From: Algimonas ampicilliniresistens
Lineage (GTDB): Bacteria; Pseudomonadota; Alphaproteobacteria; Caulobacterales; Maricaulaceae
NCBI RefSeq assembly: GCF_030159955.1
Contig: NZ_BSNK01000002.1
Coordinates: forward strand, 1,178,001 to 1,242,000
Length of the DNA: 64,000 bases
Direction of reading: 5' to 3'
A program made the translations under genes and the position numbers. The notes beneath the pieces are model-generated. The model made no database searches, was not told the DNA's origin, and saw nothing but the letters and a program-made list of their open reading frames with translations. Positions within the stretch are counted from its first letter, which is position 1. Each line of letters begins with the position of its first letter. Below are positions 8,108 to 16,753 of the stretch, in pieces.

Positions 8108-9458
8108 TCGTCAACCCCTCGACCAAGACAGTCGGCGCATTTGTTTCATGCTCATAATGTAGGTCTGATCCTGGAATGAGGCTGGCAAAAACGTCACGCA
8201 GATTACCGGCAATGGTTACTTCACTAACCGGATGCGAACGCACGCCATTTTCGATCAAAAACCCTGACACGCCGACTGAGTAATCACCTGTCGTCGGATT
8301 AAGCGACGGGCCGAACATTTCGCGCACGAACAGGCCGTGACCAGCCTTCGCGATTAACGCCTCCGGGCTCTCATCACCTGCCATCAGGGCGACGTTGGAT
8401 GTGCTGATCCCCGGCGGACTGCTGAGACCGCGCGCGCCATGACCGGTTGATTCCAAGCCTAGCTGACGTGCCGCGCTGGTATTCATGAGCCAAGAGGACA
8501 GACCCCCATTTTTGATGATCTCAAACTCCCCGGTTTCGATGCCTTCGCCGTCAAATGGGCGTGATGACAGGCCACGTCGACGGAGCGGGTCTTCGATAAT
8601 TTGAATGTTGCTGGGGAACAGCGTCGCGCCGAGATCGTCCTTAAGGAAGGAGACACCGCGCGCGACAGCATTACCGCTAATCGCTCCAATCAAAGCGCCG
8701 ACTAGGCTGGCGGATACCCGCCGATCAAAGATAATGGGTAGGGCCGCTGAACTCATTGAGGTTGCGCCGAGGCGGGCCACGGCCCGTTCGCCGGCTTCAC
8801 GGCCGACATCCTCAGGCGTGCGTAGATCTGACAGCCACCGTGTGCCGTCATGGTCATAGTCGCGTTCCATACTGCCGTCTCGCTCTGCCACAGCAGATAC
8901 GGAGACGCCGTGGCGAGAGGCGGCATAGCCACCGTCAAATCCGGCACTGGTCCGTAAGCGCACGGCGGACCAAGCGAAGCTGGCTTGTGCCCCTTCGGCT
9001 TGTCTGACACCCGGAATAGCCAGAGCTGCGGCTTCGGCTTCCAGCGCTCGGGTTTTTAACTCCGCTGGGAGCAATATTGTCGGGTCGAAAAGATCAAGCC
9101 CGTCACCACTACGCCGGGGTGAAAGTCGGTCTTGCGGCGCAAGACCGCAATAGGGGTCTTCCGGCGCGAGTTTCGCCATGGCGACAGCGCGTTCGGCGAG
9201 CCGCTGAATGGCCCCGCTCGATAAATCTGACGACGAGACACAGGCTTGGCGTTGGCCGACCATGACGCGAAGGCCAATGTCGAACCCTTCTGAATTGTCG
9301 ATGTCTTCGAGCTCGCCGCCGCGCACCGTTATAGAGGCGGCTCGACCATAAAGACCTAGCGCGTCGGCCGCGTCCGCACCAGCCGCGAGGGCATGGTCGA
9401 TCAGCGCCGTCAGTGGCGCATCAAGCGGTTCCAGCGATAGCGGGTCAGCAAGGGCCAA
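8094..9458 (-). CDS. pmbA: TldD/PmbA-family protein, PmbA (TldE) type
   Basis: 454 aa, the usual size of PmbA/TldE. The N-terminal half carries DNSEGFDIGLRVMVG, and the C-terminal part has the family block ARGVSFLKDDLGATLFPSNI and a glycine-rich NPTTGDYSVGVSGFLIENG segment. No HExxH zinc motif is visible, which distinguishes the PmbA/TldE subunit from TldD. In well-studied bacteria the TldD-TldE heterodimer is a cytoplasmic zinc protease that matures modified peptides and degrades some toxins (family knowledge). No tldD is in the window, so the partner must lie elsewhere. It overlaps the IMPase gene by 14 bases and follows the MAPEG gene after only three bases, so all are one transcript. Confidence 0.85.
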   Translation of the reverse strand: MALADPLSLEPLDAPLTALIDHALAAGADAADALGLYGRAASITVRGGELEDIDNSEGFDIGLRVMVGQRQACVSSSDLSSGAIQRLAERAVAMAKLAPEDPYCGLAPQDRLSPRRSGDGLDLFDPTILLPAELKTRALEAEAAALAIPGVRQAEGAQASFAWSAVRLRTSAGFDGGYAASRHGVSVSAVAERDGSMERDYDHDGTRWLSDLRTPEDVGREAGERAVARLGATSMSSAALPIIFDRRVSASLVGALIGAISGNAVARGVSFLKDDLGATLFPSNIQIIEDPLRRRGLSSRPFDGEGIETGEFEIIKNGGLSSWLMNTSAARQLGLESTGHGARGLSSPPGISTSNVALMAGDESPEALIAKAGHGLFVREMFGPSLNPTTGDYSVGVSGFLIENGVRSHPVSEVTIAGNLRDVFASLIPGSDLHYEHETNAPTVLVEGLTIAGR

Positions 9459-9461
9459 GGT

Positions 9462-9860
9462 CTAGACAGGGCCGTGAGCGAAGATGAGATAAAGCAAGTA
9501 CAGACCTTCGCCGAAGAAGACGAACAGCGTCATCAAAGTGCCGAAAAAGCGACCCTGACCAAATCGGCCACTCATGCCGAGGAAGTGCAAGATGCGTCCG
9601 ACGAAGTAAACCGCACCGAACAAATGCAACATTATGGGTGAGCCGTTCATCATCGCGATGGCGATCAAACCGATCAGAGCAAGCGGCGCGACTTCGGTGA
9701 AGTTGCCATGAGTCCGGATCCGCGCCAGCATGTCGGCATCGCCCCCGTCACCGAGGTTGATCTTCTTCTTCTGCCGGACAAGGCCGATGCGGAACATCAG
9801 GACCGGATTTAGAAACAGGCTAAGCGCGATGTAAAACGCGACGATCTGGAAAGTGGTCAT
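9462..9860 (-). CDS. MAPEG-family membrane protein
   Basis: 132 aa with four hydrophobic segments (start at about 5-25, then near 55-75, 75-95 and 105-128). The segment FRIGLVRQKKKINLGDGG followed by MLARIRTHGNFTEVAPLAL is the conserved loop of bacterial MAPEG proteins (membrane-associated eicosanoid/glutathione metabolism family). Bacterial members may be glutathione-dependent enzymes, but their substrates are generally unknown. The gene is ten bases downstream of the DsbA-like gene and three bases before pmbA, within the long minus-strand run. No feature of the sequence identifies a specific reaction. Confidence 0.8.
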   Translation of the reverse strand: MTTFQIVAFYIALSLFLNPVLMFRIGLVRQKKKINLGDGGDADMLARIRTHGNFTEVAPLALIGLIAIAMMNGSPIMLHLFGAVYFVGRILHFLGMSGRFGQGRFFGTLMTLFVFFGEGLYLLYLIFAHGPV

Positions 9861-9870
9861 AAGGATCTAC

Positions 9871-10527
9871 CTATGGGTTGGGTGGATTATTGAGGGCTTC
9901 TTTGAAAGCGCGCTTATGTTTGTCGGGCTCTTGTGCACCCTGAACGGCGAACTGGCCATTATAAATAAACGTCGGCACGCCTGAGACGCCGAGGCCTCGA
10001 AAGAACATAACTTCTTGCTGTATCTCTAATTTGTCTTGATCTTGACTCAGTAAATCCATCACCAAATCACCACCAAGGCCAGCGTCTGACGCGATCGTGA
10101 CGAGCACCTCTGTGTCTCCAATATCGCGACCCTGCTCATGATAAGCACGGAAAATAGCCTCTGCGACCCCATCGCCTTTATCCTGTCCCTGCGCCCATTT
10201 CAGCAGGCGGTGGGCGTTCAGACTATTGGGCCGGCGGGTGATTGCGGAAAAGTCAAAGTCTATGCCGTAGTTTTTACCAGCGCGTTCCAGATGGGCACGA
10301 GATTCTTTGAATCGATCTTTCGAATCAGCCCCGAATTTGGCCGTCATATATTCGCGATAGTCCTGACCTGCGTCTGGTACGGTCGGATCGAGCATATAGG
10401 GTCGGAAGGTCAGCTTTGGCTTAGGGTTTGCGCCCTTGGCGGCGGCAGCAAATTGCTTGTAGCCGAGCCAGCACCACGGGCACACAAAGTCCGAGACCAT
10501 ATCGACCTGAATAGGGGTATCGCTCAT
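9871..10527 (-). CDS. DsbA-family thioredoxin-fold oxidoreductase, FrnE-like
   Basis: 218 aa and no signal peptide, so cytoplasmic. The start IQVDMVSDFVCPWCWLG carries the redox motif CPWC at residues 16-19, and the later GVSGVPTFIYNGQFAVQGAQ contains the cis-Pro loop typical of DsbA-fold enzymes. The helical insert between them is as in FrnE and 2-hydroxychromene-2-carboxylate isomerase relatives. Members are implicated in disulfide exchange and oxidative stress tolerance (family knowledge), and the natural substrate is not predictable. The gene begins 32 bases after the cyclophilin stop codon and is followed closely by the MAPEG gene. Confidence 0.85.
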   Translation of the reverse strand: MSDTPIQVDMVSDFVCPWCWLGYKQFAAAAKGANPKPKLTFRPYMLDPTVPDAGQDYREYMTAKFGADSKDRFKESRAHLERAGKNYGIDFDFSAITRRPNSLNAHRLLKWAQGQDKGDGVAEAIFRAYHEQGRDIGDTEVLVTIASDAGLGGDLVMDLLSQDQDKLEIQQEVMFFRGLGVSGVPTFIYNGQFAVQGAQEPDKHKRAFKEALNNPPNP

Positions 10528-10559
10528 GCCCGGCGCTTAGCGAAGGGCGTCGCTGATGT

Positions 10560-11162
10560 CTAATCCTCGACCCTGTAAGCCCGGCGGATGGTTACGGGTT
10601 TAGTCAGGATTTGGCCTGATGTGACCTCCTCGTCACTATCACCGGAGGCGTCTTGGGCTTGGATCGCTTCAACCACGTCCATGCCGCGCACAACTTGGCC
10701 GAAGCTGGCATAGCCTTCGCCGTCTGGATTGCGTTCGCCGCCCGTGTCGAGAAAGCTATTATCGCCGATATTGATGAAAAAGTAAGCGGCGCTGCCTGTT
10801 CCGGGCGCGTCGCGGGCAATGCTGACTACGCCGCGCGTATTCGACAGGCCAGTCTCCGTCGTCCGCTCATGTGCGATCGGAGTTGTCGCGAGTTCTTGCG
10901 ATAGGATTCCGCCCTGAATCAAGCTCATCCCCATGTCACGCGGATCATTGTCAGCATGGACCACGCGGTAAAAACCCTGATCCTCATAGAGACCCAGATC
11001 AATATGAAGCAGGAAGTCCGCTCCGGATATCGGGGCTGTGTCAGTGTGGACCTCGATTTCGATCTCGCCCAGCTCCGTATCTAGCACGACATTCGGTCGC
11101 GGATCATCGGCAGCAGCGCAGGCAGTTAGAGTGAAGAGGAGGGGAAGGAGATAGTGTTTCAT
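10560..11162 (-). CDS. Cyclophilin-type peptidyl-prolyl isomerase, lipoprotein
   Basis: 200 aa. MKHYLLPLLFTLTAC is a lipoprotein signal with Cys15 as the predicted lipidation site, so the enzyme acts in the periplasm. The cyclophilin core is clear: VVLDTELGEIEIEVHTDTAP, ADFLLHIDLGLYEDQGFYRV, then GVVSIARDAPGTGSAAYFFI and YASFGQVVRGMDVVEAI. Cyclophilins catalyse cis-trans isomerisation of X-Pro bonds. The family FHR motif reads FYRV here, with Arg kept, and the usual IQGGD is IQGGI. It is the first gene of the minus-strand run that reaches the left edge and is divergent from DUF1489. Confidence 0.85.
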   Translation of the reverse strand: MKHYLLPLLFTLTACAAADDPRPNVVLDTELGEIEIEVHTDTAPISGADFLLHIDLGLYEDQGFYRVVHADNDPRDMGMSLIQGGILSQELATTPIAHERTTETGLSNTRGVVSIARDAPGTGSAAYFFINIGDNSFLDTGGERNPDGEGYASFGQVVRGMDVVEAIQAQDASGDSDEEVTSGQILTKPVTIRRAYRVED

Positions 11163-11236
11163 TACGCGACCATAGGCGTGTCGGGCAGACGGCGCTACTC
11201 CCTTGCGGTTCGACGGCTCACCGCTATCTCTGAAGT

Positions 11237-11671
11237 GTGATTCACTTGCAGAAACTTTCCGTCGGATCGAAGTCGATCGAGACGTTGGCCAATTGGCAGA
11301 CGGGTGTTGTGGAGCGGCGCGTGGCCCAAGGGCTTTCTGCGCACCATGAACATGTGACGCGTATGTTCCCGAAACAGAAGGACGCGCTCCTGTCGGGCGG
11401 GTCCATCTATTGGGTCATTAAAGGCATGATCCTGTGCCGCAATCCGATTGCCGACTTGCAGGAGGTGGTGAGGCGTGACGGCGTTAAAGCCTGCGCCATC
11501 TTGATGGAGCCAACGCTTATACCGGTCGTTCCGGTTCCGCGTCGTGCCTTTCAGGGTTGGCGCTACCTCAAGCCCGAGGACGCACCGCAAGATCTCGGCG
11601 AGGCGCTTGGGGACGGCGACGAACTCCCGCCAAAATTGATGCGAAAGCTGGTCGAACTCGGCGCTTGGTAG
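11237..11671 (+). CDS. DUF1489 family protein
   Basis: 144 aa, full length for DUF1489, a family found mainly in alphaproteobacteria. Diagnostic stretches are IHLQKLSVGSKSIETLANWQ, GGSIYWVIKGMILCRNPIAD and the C-terminal FQGWRYLKPEDAPQDL. There is no signal peptide or membrane helix, so it is predicted cytosolic. The biochemical role is unknown. It is transcribed alone, divergent from the cyclophilin gene and convergent with TonB receptor 1, and ends just before a strong two-way terminator. Confidence 0.85.
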   Translation: MIHLQKLSVGSKSIETLANWQTGVVERRVAQGLSAHHEHVTRMFPKQKDALLSGGSIYWVIKGMILCRNPIADLQEVVRRDGVKACAILMEPTLIPVVPVPRRAFQGWRYLKPEDAPQDLGEALGDGDELPPKLMRKLVELGAW

Positions 11672-11676
11672 GTATG

Positions 11677-11718
11677 AAAAAGGCCCGGTCGATCTGACCG
11701 GGCCTTTTCATTTTTGTC
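11677..11718. terminator. Bidirectional intrinsic terminator
   Basis: A GC-rich stem with arms GGCCCGGTC and GACCGGGCC is flanked by an A-run on the left and a T-run on the right. It lies between the convergent DUF1489 and TonB receptor genes and can serve both. Confidence 0.9.
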
Positions 11719-11731
11719 TGGTGTTTAGATC

Positions 11732-14407
11732 CTAGAAATTGATCCGGATCTTGCCGTAATACTGACCACCGGTGAACCCTGTTGGAGCGGCCTCTGGGTA
11801 GAGTTGACCCAGCGATCCTGCATCTGGGTTTTCATCCGGGAAATTGTCGAACAAATTGCTGGCACCAATGACGAAGTTGACACCTGAGACAACTTCATAA
11901 CCGATTTCGGCGTCGACGAGCAGTTCAGACGAACGATCTGGGAAGCCGTTTCCGACATCATCCCACTGACCGTAATAGTTGGCCCGCAGGAGTGTGCGCC
12001 ATTTGCCGTCTTCATGCGACCATTGGACGAAGCCCTTCCAGTTTGGAAGCTGGTCCTCAAGATTGGAGACGCGGGTCGCATTGATCGGATTGATCGTACC
12101 AACATTTGTAACGTCCGTCTTATTATAGTTCGCAGCGACCGTCAGGGCCGATGACCCATTCATGAAGTCGAATGGATAGCGACCTACGACATCGACACCC
12201 TTCGTGCGGGTATCGAACGAGTTGCTGAAGAAGCGATACTCAGACAGATCTTCGAAACCTGTAAAGTCAGATCGGTTGATCGTGCCGTTGTTGGACAATT
12301 CCGTCAGAGCAGCAGAAACAGTCGTTGATGTTGCGCCGGCGTTTTGCAGGGCGGCTAAGAAATCCACGTTGGCACCGAGTGCGATCCGGTCTGCAACGTC
12401 AATGTGATAGAAGTCGATTGTCCAGTTTGTTGGACCCGCATCGAATGCCATACCGGCTGTGAAGACTTCTGCATCCTCAGGGCCGAGTGTTGGGCGATCA
12501 CCAAATGTGGCCTGAATAAAGTCAGCAGCCAACTGACCTGCTGCCGACGATAGTGGGACTGTACCCTGATCGACAAGGACACCGCCGACATTCTGTGTCG
12601 TGACGTTGGTGATGTTAGCCTGGCCAGCTGTTGGAGCGTGGAACGCGGTTGAGTGCGAGCCGCGGAACCGCAGGCTATCATTCACCTTAAACAGGGCTGC
12701 GATCTTATAGTCCAGCGTGTCGCCAAATGCCGTGTAATCTTCGTAACGCAGTGCGCCTTGAACGGTCAGCTGGTCGGTCACATCGGCTTCTAGCTCTGTG
12801 TAAAGCGCGTAGGAATCCTGTGTTGCCGATGAATTGTTGGCGAACCCACCAAATCCGTTCGAGCTGGATGAGAAGCCCTGATCGGCGAGTGGACCGAGTG
12901 CGAACGATGCTGCATCGCCTTGGAACAGATCAAATGTCTCTTCACGATATTCTCCGCCGAAGGCGATTGAGAGATCAGACGCCATGCCTGTTGGCAACAG
13001 ATAGGCGAAATCCGCATTCAAGATGATTTCGGTCTGTTGCTGACCACCCGGATTGAAATCGCGAGGTGTGTTCGGCCCTAGTGAGGCGTTGACTGTATTG
13101 CCGATGAAGAAGTCGGTCTTGTTCCGGCCATGTGTGACTGAGAGATCGTACGTTAGTCCGTCGCCAAGGCCGATTTCACCGCGGAGTCCAAGGGACACGC
13201 CATAATCTTCGTTTTCGCCGCCGAACCTCGGGACGAAACCACCTGGAATGGTCTCAATGAAAGAGAAGCAGTTCGGATCGCCTACGACTTGACCCGTAAT
13301 CGTGGCATCTGGGATCAAACCGTTCAGTGGAATACCGGCTGGGCAAGACCCACCGACACCCAGACCGTCCAGATCGCCGACACGGACTGACGCGCCGCCA
13401 TTTGGATCAAGATTGCCATTCGCGTCCACGAGTGGGCCTGCATAAACGCCGCCGCGGTTCGTTGGGTTGCGGTAGAAGAAGCCCCCTTCGACCGTGCGGG
13501 ATGCATAGTTACCAAAGGCGTAGACTTCAGCATTATCGGAGAGTTCAAGTGCCGAGTTAATGAAGAGTTTGATGTCATCTTTAACGTCAGGCTGTCCCCA
13601 ATATTGAGGCACTTCATCCGTAAATGTGTTGATAGTCAGGAAGTCGCCAGCGGCGTTATTGCCCGCAGCGACGAGTGAGCGGACATCGTCGCGAATGACA
13701 GACCGGACCGTGCCATCGGTTTCGCCATATTCAGCCGAAAGGCTGACGAAACCCTGATCGCCAAGCGGTAGGCCGACATTGCCAGAGACGCGGAAATTGT
13801 CGCCGTCGCCCGCATATGTAGAGCCGTATTTGAATTCGACTGTGCCACCTTCAGGTGAATCTTTCAGAACGAAGTTCAGAACGCCAGCAATCGCATCGGA
13901 ACCATATTGCGAGGATGCACCATCACGCAGAACTTCAACCTGCTTGAGCGCAATCGATGGGATTGCAGAGATGTCCACGCCTTGGGCGCCATCAGAGATG
14001 CCACCGCCAAGGAATGAAATAACAGAACCACGATGACGGCGTTTGCCGTTCAGCAAGACCAGTGTCTGGTCAGGTGAGAGGCCGCGAAGGTTGGCCGGGC
14101 GAACAATCGATGCTGCATCAGAAATCGGTTGTGTGTTGATGTTGAAGGACGGAACCGACGTGCGGAGCAGATCTTGAACATCGTCCGCGGCGTTACGCGT
14201 AAATTCAACACCGGAAATGACATCAACTGGGGCAGGCGTGTCTGCGGCGGACCTTTGCGTCCGTCGCGTACCAATCGTGATGATCTCATCATTATCGGCT
14301 GAATCGTCATTGTCCTGCGCATAGGCTGTGCCAGCGCTCATCGTCGCGGCCAACATTGCGGTCGAGACACTCACCGCGAGTAGTCGTTTCATTTCCTTGG
14401 TATCCAT
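11732..14407 (-). CDS. TonB-dependent outer membrane receptor 1
   Basis: 891 aa. The N-terminus has a basic start, a hydrophobic core and a cleavage site around AYAQ (MKRLLAVSVSTAMLAATMSA), then a TonB-box-like IITIGTRR, a plug domain (QTLVLLNGKRRHRG, VDISAIPSIALKQVEVLRDG, YGSDAIAGVLNFVLKD) and a 22-strand-type barrel ending in GGQYYGKIRINF with a terminal Phe. Such receptors import scarce large nutrients through the outer membrane using TonB energy. The plug resembles the large sugar/oligomer-type receptors of Caulobacter relatives, but the ligand is unknown. A good ribosome site (AAAGGA) precedes the ATG at 14407. No transporter, sigma or anti-sigma gene lies next to it. Confidence 0.9.
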   Translation of the reverse strand: MDTKEMKRLLAVSVSTAMLAATMSAGTAYAQDNDDSADNDEIITIGTRRTQRSAADTPAPVDVISGVEFTRNAADDVQDLLRTSVPSFNINTQPISDAASIVRPANLRGLSPDQTLVLLNGKRRHRGSVISFLGGGISDGAQGVDISAIPSIALKQVEVLRDGASSQYGSDAIAGVLNFVLKDSPEGGTVEFKYGSTYAGDGDNFRVSGNVGLPLGDQGFVSLSAEYGETDGTVRSVIRDDVRSLVAAGNNAAGDFLTINTFTDEVPQYWGQPDVKDDIKLFINSALELSDNAEVYAFGNYASRTVEGGFFYRNPTNRGGVYAGPLVDANGNLDPNGGASVRVGDLDGLGVGGSCPAGIPLNGLIPDATITGQVVGDPNCFSFIETIPGGFVPRFGGENEDYGVSLGLRGEIGLGDGLTYDLSVTHGRNKTDFFIGNTVNASLGPNTPRDFNPGGQQQTEIILNADFAYLLPTGMASDLSIAFGGEYREETFDLFQGDAASFALGPLADQGFSSSSNGFGGFANNSSATQDSYALYTELEADVTDQLTVQGALRYEDYTAFGDTLDYKIAALFKVNDSLRFRGSHSTAFHAPTAGQANITNVTTQNVGGVLVDQGTVPLSSAAGQLAADFIQATFGDRPTLGPEDAEVFTAGMAFDAGPTNWTIDFYHIDVADRIALGANVDFLAALQNAGATSTTVSAALTELSNNGTINRSDFTGFEDLSEYRFFSNSFDTRTKGVDVVGRYPFDFMNGSSALTVAANYNKTDVTNVGTINPINATRVSNLEDQLPNWKGFVQWSHEDGKWRTLLRANYYGQWDDVGNGFPDRSSELLVDAEIGYEVVSGVNFVIGASNLFDNFPDENPDAGSLGQLYPEAAPTGFTGGQYYGKIRINF

Positions 14408-14612
14408 TTTTTTTCCTTTATTTCCCTAGGTCGTTTTTTTCGAAGGCCGCGATCAACAAAAAAATCATTGGTTGATTAGGCTCAATCGGCAAACCTTCCC
14501 GGAGCTATGCAGAAAATGACAGTTCTGCAACAAAGATTACCTAGATTAAGTTGAGTTTGAGCATGTGTTGTGTCTTTCTTGCAACATGAATGAAATCTTA
14601 CGGAATGAGGAA

Positions 14613-15164
14613 ATGGGATTGAGTGATGGCCTAATGCTGCGGGTTGCTGGTTCTGGCGATATCCCCGCCATTCGCACTCTTCAGGCTTTATCAATTGCTA
14701 TTCTACAGCGCGGCTATCTTGATGACGCGCAGATTGAGGCGTCTCGAGTATCTATGGGTCTCGATACGCAATTGATTGATGATGGAACATATTTCTGCGT
14801 ATTCGACGATGAAACCCTGGTTGGGTGTGGGGGGTGGTCCAATCGAGCCACACTCTATGGCGGCGATCATTCCGCAGGCCGGAGCGCTCGGAAGCTCGAT
14901 CCAGCAACGGACCGTGCGAGAATTCGTGCCATGTATACCCATCCGGATCACGCGCGGCGCGGGATTGGTCGGTCTATCTTGATGGCGTCAGAGTTTGCTG
15001 CACGCAACCATGGTTTTAAGGCACTCGAAATGGCGTCCACCGAAGCAGGCCGGCCTTTTTACGAGCGTTGTGGCTACGCTGTTGAGAACAGCTTTTTCGA
15101 TCACAATGGCGGCGTGGCCGTACCACTTTACACAATGGTGAAGGCGCTTACGCCTGTCGACTAG
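14613..15164 (+). CDS. GNAT-family N-acetyltransferase
   Basis: 183 aa from the ATG at 14613; upstream in-frame ATGs at 14565 and 14586 would add residues rich in Cys that are not typical of the family. GGAA seven bases upstream supports 14613. The GNAT fold is shown by LRVAGSGDIPAIRTLQ at the start and the acetyl-CoA binding motif A: IRAMYTHPDHARRGIGRSI, where R-R-G-I-G is the Q/RxxGxG/A loop. The C-terminal FYERCGYAVEN is the beta-bulge/strand of GNAT enzymes. The acceptor substrate is unknown. The stop is shared with the convergent GST gene through a CTAG tetranucleotide. Confidence 0.85.
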   Translation: MGLSDGLMLRVAGSGDIPAIRTLQALSIAILQRGYLDDAQIEASRVSMGLDTQLIDDGTYFCVFDDETLVGCGGWSNRATLYGGDHSAGRSARKLDPATDRARIRAMYTHPDHARRGIGRSILMASEFAARNHGFKALEMASTEAGRPFYERCGYAVENSFFDHNGGVAVPLYTMVKALTPVD

Positions 15165-15832
15165 CTCGGCACACCGACGAATTTTCCGTCCTTGGTCAAT
15201 GCCGCCTGCCAAGCTGGGCGAGCTTCCATCCGTTCAACATAGGCCTGCGTGTGCGGGTAATCTTCGGCTAGATCGCCGCGCATTGCGGCCATCTGCAAGG
15301 TATAACCCATAGCGATGTCAGCTGCGGTAAAGCGTTCCCCGGCCAAAAATGGATGACGCGACAGATCGTCTTCCATTTTGGTCATTACAGCCTTCAAGCG
15401 CGGGCCGTAAAAGACCTGATCCAGCATACCCATCACTTTGCCAATGATGCCACGAACAAGACGCGGAGACCGCTCGACCGCCAAACTGTTGACGAACCGT
15501 CCGGTTTGCAGGGACTGATAGCTGCCTTGGGCGGCGTGGAACCAGAACAGATATTGCGCTCGGTCCGCGTCGCCCGGTGCAGGCCGCAGGTCTTGGATGT
15601 CAGTTTGGTCGAGAATATAGTCGATAATCGCATTGCTCTCAGACAGGGCGACTGCGTCGTCTGTAATCACGGGCGCTGTGCCCAGCGGCGAGAGCGCTTT
15701 ATAATTAGCAGGCGCTAACATCGTCTCTGGATCGCGATCATACATTTTGAAGCCGTATTCTTCGCCCAGCTCTTCGAGCAGCCAAAGAATACGGATGGAT
15801 TGCGAGTTTTCCAGATGGTGCAGCGTGATCAT
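15161..15832 (-). CDS. Glutathione S-transferase family protein
   Basis: 223 aa. The thioredoxin-like N-terminal domain reads ITLHHLENSQSIRILWLLEE, with ALSPLGTAPVITDDAVALSE ending in the glutathione-binding SES-type motif (LSESNAIIDYI), and an all-helical C-terminal domain follows with FTAADIAMGYTLQMA. The Ser in HLENSQS is the probable glutathione-activating residue of the bacterial beta/theta-like group. Substrate is unknown. It follows panC with a four-base overlap and shares its stop tetranucleotide with the convergent GNAT gene. Confidence 0.9.
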   Translation of the reverse strand: MITLHHLENSQSIRILWLLEELGEEYGFKMYDRDPETMLAPANYKALSPLGTAPVITDDAVALSESNAIIDYILDQTDIQDLRPAPGDADRAQYLFWFHAAQGSYQSLQTGRFVNSLAVERSPRLVRGIIGKVMGMLDQVFYGPRLKAVMTKMEDDLSRHPFLAGERFTAADIAMGYTLQMAAMRGDLAEDYPHTQAYVERMEARPAWQAALTKDGKFVGVPS

Positions 15833-16713
15833 AGCGAGGTGTCTTCCGTGGTCGGCGCATTAACAGCGCAATTATCGATGAGGCGGACGCCCCGGCAGTG
15901 CGCAGCGATCAGCAAGCGCGACTTATCAGTCACGACGCCTTCATTTTGAAGGTTAAGTGAGGTCGCATCTGCCAAACTGACATAGTCGACATCTGAGAAA
16001 CCGCTATCTAGAATATTGCGATGGGTATGTTGGAGGGTTGTCGCGACGTCGGCGCCAGTTTGCAAATGATCGCGTGCGTCGAACAGGATGCGATTAAGCT
16101 GACGGGCAACGGCTAAAGCCTCTGCATCGAAGTAGCGATTGCGCGATGATAGGGCGAGGCCCTGCGCATCGCGCGCAATCGGTGCGCCGATGATCTCGAC
16201 GGGCATATCGAGATCGCGAACCATGCGACGAATGACGGCAAGCTGCTGAAAATCTTTCTCACCAAACACGGCTATATCAGGTCGAACACGGTTAAACAGC
16301 TTGTTCACGACAAGGGCGACACCGTGGAAAAATGTCGGGCGGTGATCAGTTTCCAACCCATCTCCGACCCCGCCAATGATCAGGCTCGTACTATGATCGT
16401 CCTGATACATGCTGGGTCTCGATGGCAGGTAGACCAGATCGACACCTTCTTGAGCCAGTAGCTTCAAATCAGCCTGCATGTCGCGCGGATACGCTTCAAA
16501 GTCTTCGCCAGGCGCAAACTGTGTGGGATTGACAAAAATTGACACGATGACCCGGTCGGCGACTCGCTTTGCGATCCGAACGAGTGACAGATGACCTTCA
16601 TGGAGTGCGCCCATCGTTGGGACCAAGGCTGTACGGGCTTGGTCGGCCCCATACCCATCCATGCGCGCGCGCAAGGCCGTGAGCGTTTCGACAGTGGGCA
16701 GGATGAAACTCAT
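15829..16713 (-). CDS. panC: Pantothenate synthetase (pantoate-beta-alanine ligase)
   Basis: 294 aa, normal family length. PanC joins pantoate and beta-alanine with ATP to make pantothenate for coenzyme A. The nucleotidyl-transferase signature is clear: VPTMGALHEGHLSLV with HEGH at 38-41, then SIFVNPTQFAPGEDFEAYPR, GVALVVNKLFNRVRPDIAVF, GEKDFQQLAVIRRMVRD and GLALSSRNRY. The protein is cytosolic. The usual partner panB is not in the window. The gene is first of a two-gene unit with the GST gene, overlapping by ATGA. Confidence 0.95.
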   Translation of the reverse strand: MSFILPTVETLTALRARMDGYGADQARTALVPTMGALHEGHLSLVRIAKRVADRVIVSIFVNPTQFAPGEDFEAYPRDMQADLKLLAQEGVDLVYLPSRPSMYQDDHSTSLIIGGVGDGLETDHRPTFFHGVALVVNKLFNRVRPDIAVFGEKDFQQLAVIRRMVRDLDMPVEIIGAPIARDAQGLALSSRNRYFDAEALAVARQLNRILFDARDHLQTGADVATTLQHTHRNILDSGFSDVDYVSLADATSLNLQNEGVVTDKSRLLIAAHCRGVRLIDNCAVNAPTTEDTSL

Positions 16714-16753
16714 CGAACAGGGAACTCCGGTGCAGACATGTGCGCAGAGGTCC